64,000 bases of DNA from Novipirellula galeiformis. GTDB lineage: Bacteria > Planctomycetota > Planctomycetia > Pirellulales > Pirellulaceae. The stretch lies in NCBI RefSeq assembly GCF_007860095.1, contig NZ_SJPT01000012.1, forward strand, positions 62,001 through 126,000, in the 5' to 3' direction. The notes under the pieces are model-generated. The model did not search any database. It was given only the letters and a program-made list of their open reading frames with translations, and had not been told where the DNA came from. This document shows positions 46,213-54,620 of this stretch, one piece after another (the first letter of the stretch is position 1; the number at the start of each line of letters is the position of its first letter). The position numbers and the translations under genes were made by a program.

Positions 46213-46666
46213 AGACCACGATTAAGGCACAGGTCGCCCAAACCGCACAAATTACTGTAGAAGAGTCGGGTGAGCGCAACTGTGCGGGGGTGATTCAGGA
46301 TCACTCTTGCGTCGGCAGGCGAAGGAAGATTTCGGTCGTGCCGGATGCGATGGACAAGGATGGCGTCTGTTTTTTCTCAGCAAATCACAGCCCGACGCGT
46401 TCGTTTTGAAGTGGCGCGATTGCCGTTTTTCTCGGCAAATCATCACCCCAAACGCCATCGACGGACCGAGTTAAGATCGAGATTCCCTCGCTGGCGCTTC
46501 GGGTTGTGAAATCCACGCAATTTCAAAGCGAGTCAGCGAGGGCCCGCGTCAACCGCGAAATTCCCTCGCTGACACTTCGGGTTGTGAAATCCACTCAACT
46601 TCAACGCGAGGGTGATCAAAAACGCGTCACGTCAAAATGACCATCCTGCGGTGCCTGTCGAGCGAG
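46213..46666. other. Intergenic region with 54-nt direct repeats
   Basis: About 450 nt between the M13 peptidase gene's stop and cpaF. It contains the pair of 54-nt repeats (46479-46610) and a shorter TTTTTCTCxGCAAATCA repeat (near 46372 and 46432). No coding sequence seen. The cpaF promoter should lie near its right-hand end. Confidence 0.5.
46479..46610. repeat. 54-nt direct repeat pair with internal inverted arms
   Basis: 46479-46532 and 46557-46610, each starting with the form GAxATTCCCTCGCTG and continuing CTTCGGGTTGTGAAATCCAC, 78 nt apart with a handful of differences. CCCTCGCTG in the first copy can pair with CAGCGAGGG at 46534-46542, so a hairpin is possible. I believe I have met this repeat in other Rhodopirellula sequences, but cannot confirm it here. 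Confidence 0.85.
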
Positions 46667-48712
46667 CTACCAGATCCGTACGCGCTCTTCGGGTGCAAGG
46701 TACAAAGGATCGCTTGGCTTGACATCAAACGCCTTGTACCAGGCATCCATGTTACGCACGATCCCATTGACTCGATATTCACTGGGGCTGTGGGGATCCG
46801 TGACCAAGCGTTTCAGCAACTCTTGTTCGCGATACAAGCGACGCCAGATTTGAGCCCAGCCAAGAAAGAACCGTTGATCACCCGTCAATCCGTCGATCAC
46901 GGGAGCTGCTTGGCCATCGAGGGAAAGGTGGTAGGCTTCATAGGCTAAACTCAAGCCACCCAAATCGCCAATGTTCTCGCCCAGCGTCAAGTCGCCGTTA
47001 ACGAAGTTGCCTGTGACCGGTTCGAATTCGCTGTACTGTTTGGCCAGGATTGCAGCGCGGCGTTCAAACTCTTCGCGATCGCTCGGAGTCCACCACATTC
47101 GCAAGTTTCCATTGCCATCGTACTTGCTTCCCTTGTCGTCAAAACCATGGCTTAGCTCGTGACCAATTACGGCCCCGATCGCGCCGTAGTTCACGGCATC
47201 GTCAGCCGCCATGTTGAAAAACGGAGGTTGCAAGATCGCGGCCGGAAACACGATCTCATTCATCGTCGGGTTGTAATAGGCATTGATCGTTTGCGGGGTC
47301 ATGTGCCACTCGTTTCGATCAATCGGGCCTCCCAGTTTTTCCAGTTCCCGTTGGTGCTCAAAATTCGCCGACGCGATCATGTTTGCCGCCAAGGAATCCG
47401 CATCGATACTCAGACTCGAATAGTCTTTCCACTCATCGGGATAGCCAATCTTGGTCGTGAACAAGCCTAGTTTCTCGATCGCTTGTTTCTTCGTTCCTGC
47501 GCCCATCCAATCACGTGACTCGATCCGTTTGGCGAACGCCCGCTTTAGGTTCTCGACTAATTCGTTCATCCGCAGCTTCGCTTCCGGCTTGAAGTGCCGT
47601 TCCACGTAGACTTGTCCGACGAGCTCGCCGAGTACCCCGCTCGTCGTGTTGACGGCGCGTTTCCACATTGGTTCCTGTTCCGTGATGCCGCTGATGGCGG
47701 TGCCATGGAACGCAAAATGGCGTTGCTCGAGCGTCTCGGTCAGTGTCGAAGCGTAAGCGTCGATCAAATGAAACTTTAAATACGCCTTCCATGCCGCCAC
47801 GTCGGTTTGAGCAAACTGTTTCGCGAACGCGTCGATGTAGGTCGGTTGGCGAACGACAAATTTGTCTTGCTGCTCTAATCCGCAAGCATGGGCAAACGCC
47901 GTCCAATCAAAACTGCCCAATTGCTCGGCAAGCGACGCAGCGTTCATCGCGTTGTAGGTTTTCTCAGGATCGCGGTTTTCGGTCTTGCTCCATTGAGCCT
48001 CGGCGATCGCACGCTCGATCTCGTAAATACTCTCGACGTCGGAATCCGTCACCGATCCGGCTACGCTCAGCAGGTCGCGAATGTAATCCTTCAATTGCGC
48101 TCGCAGCGCGACGTAGCGAGGTTCATCCAAGAGGTAATAATCGCGATCCGGAAGCGACAATCCCGATTGAGTGACGTAGACCGTGTATTGGTCACTTTTC
48201 TTAGCATCCACGCTCACGTACAAGGCAACCGGACCGTAGACCCCGTTGCGTGAAAGGTTGCCCAGCAGGGTGGCGATGTCTTGTTTGGACTCGGCCTGGT
48301 CGATCATGCGGATGAAGGGAGCAATGGGCGTGATCCCCGCTTGGTTTCGAGCCTCGATATCGATCACGCTGCGGTACAAGTCGCCCACCTTTTGGGCCGC
48401 CGTGCCTTTGGCGTTCGTCTTTTCGGCTGACGCTTCGATTAACTCGCGAACCTGCTCTCGCGTCTGGTCATTTAGTACGGTGAAGATCCCATAGTCCGAT
48501 TTGTCGCTCGGAATCGAGGTGTTTTCGAGCCATTTTTGGTTCGCGTATTCATAAAAGTTTTCGCCGGGCGTCACGCTCTCACTGAACAACGATTGATCGA
48601 TCCCCGAAACGGCCGCAGTCGGCGTCGTCGCTGCGTCCTGGGCTGGAACCGTTGCGCTCATACCGAACAAGCATGCACCGGCCACAATGGAACTGAGTTT
48701 GAAGCGTATCAA
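46667..48712 (-). CDS. M13 (neprilysin-type) metallopeptidase
   Basis: 681 aa, full length for M13. Signal peptide (about 1-25, cleavage after VPA). N-terminal M13 domain from about residue 40 (VTPGENFYEYANQKW), the substrate-binding NAYYNPTMNEIVFPAAIL block, the zinc motif HELSH in AVIGHELSHGFDDKG, and ENIGDLGG with the third zinc ligand Glu. A zinc endopeptidase cleaving oligopeptides, probably periplasmic. All catalytic residues are present. No neighbour points to a specific substrate. Confidence 0.95.
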   Translation of the reverse strand: MIRFKLSSIVAGACLFGMSATVPAQDAATTPTAAVSGIDQSLFSESVTPGENFYEYANQKWLENTSIPSDKSDYGIFTVLNDQTREQVRELIEASAEKTNAKGTAAQKVGDLYRSVIDIEARNQAGITPIAPFIRMIDQAESKQDIATLLGNLSRNGVYGPVALYVSVDAKKSDQYTVYVTQSGLSLPDRDYYLLDEPRYVALRAQLKDYIRDLLSVAGSVTDSDVESIYEIERAIAEAQWSKTENRDPEKTYNAMNAASLAEQLGSFDWTAFAHACGLEQQDKFVVRQPTYIDAFAKQFAQTDVAAWKAYLKFHLIDAYASTLTETLEQRHFAFHGTAISGITEQEPMWKRAVNTTSGVLGELVGQVYVERHFKPEAKLRMNELVENLKRAFAKRIESRDWMGAGTKKQAIEKLGLFTTKIGYPDEWKDYSSLSIDADSLAANMIASANFEHQRELEKLGGPIDRNEWHMTPQTINAYYNPTMNEIVFPAAILQPPFFNMAADDAVNYGAIGAVIGHELSHGFDDKGSKYDGNGNLRMWWTPSDREEFERRAAILAKQYSEFEPVTGNFVNGDLTLGENIGDLGGLSLAYEAYHLSLDGQAAPVIDGLTGDQRFFLGWAQIWRRLYREQELLKRLVTDPHSPSEYRVNGIVRNMDAWYKAFDVKPSDPLYLAPEERVRIW

Positions 48713-49193
48713 GGGTGTCTCCGACAGAATTGAAAATTGAGGTGAGGCGTCGTCGTAGCAGCACAGCGGGTGACCACGTAGACCATGGATGATCGTGAAG
48801 TGCCGAGCCTACGAAACGCTGGGCATTCTATCTTATCCCAAAACGGTGGCGCTCATTATCCCCTGTGTATCATCCTCGCTCGGCCGGATCGCGATTTACG
48901 GGAGGGTGTTTGTAAAACAAATTGTCTTCCACCGTTGCCCCGTTCGTCCGCCCGTTCGTCCGCCCGTTCATCGTTGGGGGCGACCGTCGCCCTTGGTTGA
49001 CACCGGTGCGGGCGATATGATTGACCTTGCCGGAGGAACAGGACGGGGGGAATTCCGCTTTTGCTAGCGTGGCTCAAGTGAAAGTCGTTTCACTGGCAGT
49101 CGATAGACTTCCGTCCGAGGCAGGCGTCTTGGGGGACTTTTGCGGTCCGAGAAAACCTGAGCCACCGCCCATGATCCTCCCCAGGATCTGATC
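48713..49193. other. Divergent intergenic region with 12-nt tandem repeat
   Basis: About 480 nt between divergent M13 and pcm. It contains CCCGTTCGTCCG (48939-48950 and 48951-48962) with a partial third unit. No gene recognised. Both promoters are expected here. Confidence 0.4.
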
Positions 49194-49859
49194 ATGAGTA
49201 ACGTCGACTTTGATCGTCAACGCAATGAACTGGTTGAGACCGGGGTGTGCAGGCTCGGAGTTCGGGACGATGCCGTCTTGCAAGCGATGCGGTCGGTGCC
49301 GCGGGAAGAATTTGTCAGCGAAGCGATGCGTGAGTTTGCCTATCGCAATGCCCCGTTGCCGATCGGTTCGGGACAAACGATTTCACAACCGTTGATCGTG
49401 GCCTATATGGCGGAGGCGTTAGAGTTGACGGCCACCGATCGAGTGCTTGAAATCGGTGCAGGTTCGGGATACGCAGCTGCCGTCGTGTCGCGGATCGCCA
49501 AGGAAGTGTTTACGGTTGAACGTCATCGAGAGCTGGCCGACGCGGCTCGGTCGCGGCTGGAGCGACTTGGCTACGACAATGTTCATGTGCTGCACGCCGA
49601 TGGCACCCTTGGCTGGCCCGAACACGCTCCATTTGATGCGATCGTCGTGTCCGCAGGTGCTCCGCGGGTACCGCCCGCTTTGTTGCAACAGCTGGTAATC
49701 GGAGGACGGCTTGTCATCCCCGTTGGGGATCAGCAGCATTGTCAAAAACTCATTCGCGTGACCCGCCGAGGCGAAGATGATTTTCAACACGAGCAGCTGA
49801 CCGACGTCCGCTTTGTGCCGTTAGTCGGCGAAGCGGGCTGGGAGTCCACCGAGGAATAA
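49194..49859 (+). CDS. pcm: Protein-L-isoaspartate O-methyltransferase
   Basis: 221 aa. Repairs isoaspartyl residues in aged proteins using SAM. Has the PCMT signatures QTISQPLIVAYMAEAL, the Gly-rich SAM loop LEIGAGSGYAAAVVSRI, VFTVERHRELADAARSRL and DAIVVSAGAPRVPPALLQQL. Normal length, complete. Cytoplasmic. A short 14-nt tandem repeat begins 37 nt after the stop codon. Confidence 0.95.
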   Translation: MSNVDFDRQRNELVETGVCRLGVRDDAVLQAMRSVPREEFVSEAMREFAYRNAPLPIGSGQTISQPLIVAYMAEALELTATDRVLEIGAGSGYAAAVVSRIAKEVFTVERHRELADAARSRLERLGYDNVHVLHADGTLGWPEHAPFDAIVVSAGAPRVPPALLQQLVIGGRLVIPVGDQQHCQKLIRVTRRGEDDFQHEQLTDVRFVPLVGEAGWESTEE

Positions 49860-49895
49860 ACCGCCCGCCCCCGGTCGCAGCGTCTGTGACCTGCC

Positions 49896-49935
49896 GACGT
49901 GAAAAGGGTGACGCGAAAAAGGTGACGCGAAACAC
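49896..49935. repeat. 14-nt tandem repeat, nearly 3 units
   Basis: GACGTGAAAAGGGT (49896), GACGCGAAAAAGGT (49910) and a partial GACGCGAAACAC (49924), downstream of pcm. Confidence 0.75.
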
Positions 49936-49995
49936 GGAGGTGATTTTCGCATGACAATGCGATGCTTCAGCGGTGCGCAGCGCATTCTGGAAAAC

Positions 49996-50067
49996 GACGT
50001 GGGATTCAAACCGTAGCTGCGTTCGCTAGAACGGGGGCCATCGCGAACGCGACGGTAGCTACATCAA
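49996..50067. repeat. Dispersed 72-nt repeat, copy 2
   Basis: Begins GACGTGGGATTCAAACCGTA and ends GGTAGCTACATCAA. Collinear with 8102-8173 (41894 nt away) and in the same orientation. It lies 37 nt downstream of a minus-strand gene. See copy 1 for the hairpin potential. Confidence 0.75.
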
Positions 50068-50104
50068 TGATGAAGGTGTTGATTGCAAGAACGTGCAGGT
50101 GGGC

Positions 50105-50431
50105 CTATGGAAAGTGAGTCCAGACCGTTCTTGTCACGACAGCCAGAAAAATCACAAACGGAATATTGATTAAAAGCCATCGCTTGCGAGGTCGGACGAT
50201 TAGTAGAGAGCCGGCGACGAATGAAATCAGTGTGATCGCAATTTGAAACACGAGAAATGTTCCCGGCGCTGGCGGGTTGTTGCGATTTACGTTAACGGCA
50301 GGCAGCAGCAAGAACAGTGCAATCACCCATACCGCCGCCATCCAAATTGGAAGCGACGATTTTTTGGCTGGCATCGGTGCTGCAGTGTCGCTCGGGTCGA
50401 CGTTTGGTGCATGCGTTTGCGAAGCACTCAT
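50105..50431 (-). CDS. Small three-helix membrane protein, hypothetical
   Basis: 108 aa from the ATG at 50431. Three hydrophobic segments at about 29-45, 59-80 and 86-102 (WMAAVWVIALFLLLPA, VFQIAITLISFVAGSLLIV, LLINIPFVIFLAVVT), with a polar Ala/Pro-rich N-terminus. No family recognised. Its composition and clean membrane segments argue that it is real. It opens the repeat-rich accessory region. An in-frame TTG at 50455 is an alternative start. Confidence 0.65.
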   Translation of the reverse strand: MSASQTHAPNVDPSDTAAPMPAKKSSLPIWMAAVWVIALFLLLPAVNVNRNNPPAPGTFLVFQIAITLISFVAGSLLIVRPRKRWLLINIPFVIFLAVVTRTVWTHFP

Positions 50432-50863
50432 TTGGACGTGCCATTGAGATTGCAAAACCGGACATTGTTCATGCGATGGGTAGGTTGCCTAACGAACGAT
50501 TCACTATCCGATTCGATCTTGTGAACCCCAAGCATACCAGTCAAAGCGAGACGTCGCTTCAACCCGCACGAGGTTCAGTAGCGACTTTCGTGAATGGAAT
50601 CACCTTTCTACGACTGCATCGCTACTAAGCAGTTAGGCAGGAATGATTGGGTGAAATCCCATTAGCCGCTTGGGCGCAAGCCTGGGCTGCTAAAACTTTG
50701 GTATGGACGCCGAATTTGCTTGCTAGGCTTTCATTCCACGGGCTCGTTTCCATTGGGGCTCGTTTCCATTTACGCCAACGGCGTTAAACAACTTAGCCCA
50801 GGGCAAGGTCTTACGAGCATAGCGAGTAAGCCGCAGCCCTGGGTTGAGATTCCCCCGCGTCTT

Positions 50864-50920
50864 GCCCGTCGCAGCTCAGATTTTGGCGGCTCCGCCGCCA
50901 AAATCTGAGCTGCGACGGGC
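50864..50920. terminator. Perfect 27-bp stem-loop with T run
   Basis: Arms 50864-50890 (GCCCGTCGCAGCTCAGATTT to GGCGGC) and 50894-50920 are perfectly complementary over 27 pairs with a TCC loop; CGTTTTTTGG follows on the plus strand. It could terminate plus-strand transcription, but its unusual length fits an element-specific structure. Confidence 0.75.
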
Positions 50921-51006
50921 CGTTTTTTGGTCTCCAAGACCCAGGGTTGCAGCGAGACTGCCTGCGGCAATCTCGACTTTAACCCTGGGCTAGGTTGTTT
51001 GACGCC

Positions 51007-51062
51007 GTTGGCGTAAGGAAGAAATCCTGCGCACGCTCAAACATCCGCGACACCAACTTTTT
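51007..51062. repeat. Dispersed repeat, copy 2 (TCCTGCGCACGC)
   Basis: GTTGGCGTAAGGAAGAAATC, CCTGCGCACGC, then ACACCAACTTTTTAGCAGC. Related to 27373-27440. Confidence 0.6.
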
Positions 51063-51119
51063 AGCAGCCCAGCGTTAGCCCCGCTTGAACCGCTTGAACC
51101 GTGGCTAACGCCAAAACGG

Positions 51120-52640
51120 CTAATCTACCGAAAGACTCCGGCCTACCTGCTTAGCCGTTGATTTGGGAAATCGGAAGGCATATAGCTTTGTCCCGAATTG
51201 CAATTCGAAACGCAGACGGACTGGTTGCGCGGCAAGTTTGGAGAGGTCGCCATTTTCCCCCCACGTCACCTTCCAGTCGGTGGAATTGGCCGTATGGATA
51301 CGGTCGCAGTCTTCCATCGCAAAGCCCGGCAACGGGTTGCCGGCCTCGTCTTGGATTTCAACCCGAGCCAATCCGATCGCCGACGTTTCGATATTCAAAT
51401 TGAGAGTGTTGCCGTCAAAGTTCAGCGGCGGCGTCGTGAATTCTCCGCCAGCATATTCGGCCTCAACGCAGGTGAAGCCGTCCTTGCGTAGCACGACCCG
51501 GCTGAGTGTTGCGTGTTTCATGGCTTCGGCGTTTCCAGTGTGCGGGTCGTCGAAGCCGATGTAGTACATCCAGATCTCGTCGTCGACAACATGCATGCCA
51601 CGAGACATATACATCGTTAGCGCATCGAAGCTGCCTGGTTTGCCCAACGCGATCCAAGGTTTGCGGTCGTAACGTTCCCAATTGATGCCATCGCGACTGG
51701 CATCAAGTTCCATGTCTTCGACGCCGCAGTTGTAGGTGAAGTGTGTTTTGCTCTTTGGGTACTTCGACATGTCGATTGGCAAATACCAATCCTCGTAAGA
51801 GCGATAGCGGCAATTGAACAGGAAATATGCGTCCTGCGCGTGCGGATACTGAACGACCTGGGGACAGTAGAAATCCATCACTTTCACGCCGCCGAAATTT
51901 GGGTCCTTGTCGTCGGGCTCCAAAACCACCTCTGGCATCGGAAACTTAGTCGGGTCGTCGCTGACAGCGCGACCGATGGTGCGGCGGGCGTACTTGTTTT
52001 CTCCACCGTATCGCTGTGTACCAAGTGTTTTGTAGTAAGGTACCCGCTCGGGCGGGCATTCGTAAATTTTGTTCACACGCACGTAAGCCACGTACTTGTT
52101 GATCCGAGTGTCATAGAAACAGACGTTTTGGCTGTCCATGCCATGTAGATACCGGGCCTGCTGAGGGAAGACGCTATTGCTGAGTGTCTTCCAGTCCGTA
52201 CCGTCGGCGGAAGCCCGCATCATGTTTTGTAGGCCATCGAACAATTTGTAACGTTCGCTAGGCGGGGCCTTGGGGTCGACGAACATCGTGGCGCCGCTGA
52301 AGTAGGCGCCCAGGATATCGTCGGGCTCGGGTTGGGTAGCTCCCGACACTCTTCGCCAATTAACACCGTCCTTGGTCAAGGCACTCCACATGCGGAATTT
52401 ACCATCGGGTTCGATTATCGAAGAGTAACCATCCAGGCTACCCACTAGGCACTTATCATTCGTCTTGATCGGCTTGCAGACTTCGATGCCGACGTTCTTG
52501 ACCGATTCGAGATATCGCCCGTCGATAAATATCTGGTTGCGATCGCCGATGTGGATCGTTTCGCTATGGGACGACGAGCAGCAAAATGCTGCCGCGACGA
52601 GAATCATAGCGATGTAGCTTCCCACGAATTTGTTGCACAT
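51120..52640 (-). CDS. Exported beta-propeller-like protein, GH32/43-like, hypothetical
   Basis: 506 aa. Signal peptide about 1-27 (VGSYIAMILVAAAFCCSSSH; the Cys residues could mark a lipoprotein). The mature part reads DRNQIFIDGRYLESVKN and then repeated blocks of the kind WSALTKDGVNWRR, YKLFDGLQNMMRASADGTDW and AYFLFNCRYRSYEDW, i.e. propeller blades as in GH32/GH43-type glycosidases, ending in a beta domain. This protein type is common in planctomycetes without a known activity. Catalytic residues cannot be assigned. Stop lies within the outer arm of the repeat element. Confidence 0.7.
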   Translation of the reverse strand: MCNKFVGSYIAMILVAAAFCCSSSHSETIHIGDRNQIFIDGRYLESVKNVGIEVCKPIKTNDKCLVGSLDGYSSIIEPDGKFRMWSALTKDGVNWRRVSGATQPEPDDILGAYFSGATMFVDPKAPPSERYKLFDGLQNMMRASADGTDWKTLSNSVFPQQARYLHGMDSQNVCFYDTRINKYVAYVRVNKIYECPPERVPYYKTLGTQRYGGENKYARRTIGRAVSDDPTKFPMPEVVLEPDDKDPNFGGVKVMDFYCPQVVQYPHAQDAYFLFNCRYRSYEDWYLPIDMSKYPKSKTHFTYNCGVEDMELDASRDGINWERYDRKPWIALGKPGSFDALTMYMSRGMHVVDDEIWMYYIGFDDPHTGNAEAMKHATLSRVVLRKDGFTCVEAEYAGGEFTTPPLNFDGNTLNLNIETSAIGLARVEIQDEAGNPLPGFAMEDCDRIHTANSTDWKVTWGENGDLSKLAAQPVRLRFELQFGTKLYAFRFPKSTAKQVGRSLSVD

Positions 52641-53024
52641 ATCTAGAAGAAGTCCTCAGAGGGTCGTTGTTGATGCGAGTGCGTCATGTGCCAAGCATTT
52701 GCACGCCTTCAGAAGTGAGACCGCAGCTTAGTAGGGCCTTGGCACTTCGCCCGAAACGACCAAATGGAAACTTACGATGAGTATCGTGGTCGTTGTGCAG
52801 GGCGAGCCCGATCTGTTTCAGGTTGGTTGGCAGGTCGCATACAAGTTAAGCGAATCGAGGTGACATGTCGAATATTTTGGATCGGATGAGTGAGTTGGTT
52901 TGGTCCCGCGAGGGATCTTCGCAACCTAGATACCAGCAACTGCGAAACTACCAAGCTTCATAAATTGAATCCGGCGTTATAAAGACCGGTGCCGCTTTGC
53001 CTGCCGAGATCAACCACGCCCAGG
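52641..53024. other. Intergenic, nothing recognised
   Basis: About 385 nt with no gene, repeat or clear hairpin, between the exported protein and the decayed dehydrogenase. Confidence 0.35.
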
Positions 53025-53774
53025 TGTGACCCGTGTGACCCGGTCGGGGACAGCGCATGTTGCCTTTCTGCCGCGGCACGTTGGGTAGGGGCTACTCTGA
53101 TCGTCAATGATCGCCCCGGAAGCCAAGATCTGAAGGCCACCGTTCAATAGCTTCGTGACCTGGGTGCCAATGTGAACGGTGTCGAAGCCGACGTCTTCAC
53201 GCGCGCAGGCTGCGAACACTTGCTTTGCGAAGCGGTCAAGCAATCAGGTCCGGTCTACGGCCTCGTAAGCTGTCCCGCCTTTCAGAAAGTCTCTCCCTTT
53301 CTCGACCTGCTTCCGGATGACTTTGAAAAAGTGATTCAGGGAACCCTGTTCAGTAGTTTTCATATGAGCCAATTGGTGGCACGCCAGATGGTGGACGAAG
53401 GTGTTGCCGGCAAGCTTGTTTTTATCTCAAGCGTTCTCGCTCAACGGCCTATGGCTCAGAAGAGCGCTTACTGCGCAGCCAAAGCGGGCTTGAATCAATT
53501 GGCTAGAACAATCGCTGTCGAGCTGGCCAGTCATCGAATTAATGTCAACGTGATTGAGCCTGGCTGGATCGACACGCCTGGGGAACGAGAGGCGTTCACG
53601 CCGAAATTTTTCGAAGATGAAACGCCCAAGATGCCATGGGGAAGGCTGGGAACAGCTCAGGATATCGGTCGTGCGGCCACCTTCCTGATGTCGCCTGATG
53701 CCGACTATATCACGGGAACGGTCTTGCCAGTCGACGGAGCGTTTCGTTTTCGCGATGGACGCATGCTCGACTAA
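53025..53774 (+). pseudogene. Decayed short-chain dehydrogenase/reductase
   Basis: The open part from GTG 53172 to 53774 (200 aa) is a recognisable SDR C-terminal two-thirds: LVFISSVLAQ with the catalytic Ser, SAYCAAKAGLNQLARTI with the YxxxK pair, and VIEPGWIDTPG. The Rossmann start is missing. Upstream, in the same frame, GATLIVNDRPGSQDLKATVQ is followed by a TAG at 53148-53150, then LRDLGANVNGVEADVF. Farther upstream, fragments resembling the SDR glycine-rich start appear only in other frames. So at least one nonsense and one frameshift or deletion separate it from a working gene. Confidence 0.75.
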
Positions 53775-54110
53775 GCCAACCGATCTCGTGTGGACGGTAA
53801 ATCACGTAACCCGGTTCAAGGCTTTTCGCTATTTGGGTCGAGTCCGGCTGTGGAACGCTTTTGTTGTTTTGTCTATTTGATGTGTGGGCTACAACGAACA
53901 TCGACCCCACAGCGTTTTGGGCAACCTGGCCCCCAAAAAAATCTCTTCATCTGGCCGGGCGCGCCCGGCCAGATGAACCCTCGATTTTCTCACTGCGGTT
54001 GGTGCAGAAAAGGGGAGCAGGTCAGTTGCTTTCCCCTCATCTAAACTGTGAAGCGTCGATTCATAGTTGCGGTGCACTCGTTGGTTGGTTATCCGTCGAT
54101 GCCCGCAGGT
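53775..54110. other. Intergenic with perfect palindrome
   Basis: About 335 nt without gene. Contains the 32-nt perfect palindrome at 53946-53977. Confidence 0.5.
53946..53977. repeat. Perfect 32-nt palindrome
   Basis: TTCATCTGGCCGGGCG (53946-53961) is followed immediately by its reverse complement CGCCCGGCCAGATGAA (53962-53977), with no spacer. In RNA it would fold as a very stable hairpin; in DNA it could extrude or bind a dimeric protein. A CCCCCAAAAAAATC run precedes it. Confidence 0.9.
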
Positions 54111-54620
54111 TCAGCGGGTGTCATTAGTAGGCACGGACTCCATTAAGCAGTTCTCAACGTGGAATGAGTCTATGGAATCTCCAAAGTGATACATCGTACG
54201 CCCGATAAACCACTCCAGGGCGGTGGCAAACCCCTTTGTAAGATCACGTTTGGAGATTCCACCAGCGTTCTTGCGGAGAATATCAACATTAGTGCCCTTT
54301 TCATCCCCAGTTGCATATGCAAGACAAAACACTTCGGGAAACTTATTGCGAAAGACTTCGAAGCGGTACTCACTTCGCTCTTTGTAGCCGCTTTCCTTGA
54401 TTTCCGGTCCTACTGGATTCCGGCGGTCCTGATTGTGCGATCCGTCAGGCATCCATTCCCGGTAACCAGAGTTTTTCTGTGAAGTGACTTTCCCTCGTTT
54501 GTCTCGATAGAGCCTACTTGGGGCGGCGTCAATCGCTTCCAGGAACTTGTCGATGAAGCAATAGTCCGGTGAGTGCTGGAGTAGAATGCGAAATCCAATC
54601 GTTTCAGGCGGGCGTGACAT
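54111..54620 (-). CDS. Hypothetical protein, 169 aa
   Basis: No family recognised. Protein-like composition, rich in aromatic and charged residues (HSPDYCFIDKFLEAIDA, SEYRFEVFRNKFPEVFCL, FATALEWFIGRTMYHFGDSI). No signal or membrane segment. It starts at ATG 54620 with no clear Shine-Dalgarno. The base composition is visibly richer in A/T than the house genes, like the SIR2-STAND gene 1.4 kb away, so it may have arrived with the same region. Whether it works with that gene is unknown. Confidence 0.6.
   Translation of the reverse strand: MSRPPETIGFRILLQHSPDYCFIDKFLEAIDAAPSRLYRDKRGKVTSQKNSGYREWMPDGSHNQDRRNPVGPEIKESGYKERSEYRFEVFRNKFPEVFCLAYATGDEKGTNVDILRKNAGGISKRDLTKGFATALEWFIGRTMYHFGDSIDSFHVENCLMESVPTNDTR

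Larger units (their letters stand above)
50456..51119. other. Gene-free region occupied by an inverted-repeat element
   Basis: No gene. Most of the 660 nt is the nested inverted-repeat element 50661-51124, given as a separate feature. Confidence 0.6.
50661..51124. mobile_element. Nested inverted-repeat element, MITE/REP-like, no coding
   Basis: Outermost arms: 50661-50695 (ATTAGCCGCTTGGGCGCAAG then TGGGCTGCTAAAA) and 51060-51124 (TTTAGCAGCCCAGCG then ACGCCAAAACGGCTAAT), imperfectly complementary. Second arms: 50769-50803 (TTTACGCCAACGGCG... TTAGCCCAGGG) and 50983-51016 (CCCTGGGCTAGGTTGTTTGA... TTGGCGTAA). At the centre is a perfect 27-bp hairpin (50864-50920). It has the form of a non-autonomous element or a compound repeat of chromosomal repeats; no transposase is present and no target duplication is obvious. 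Confidence 0.6.
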
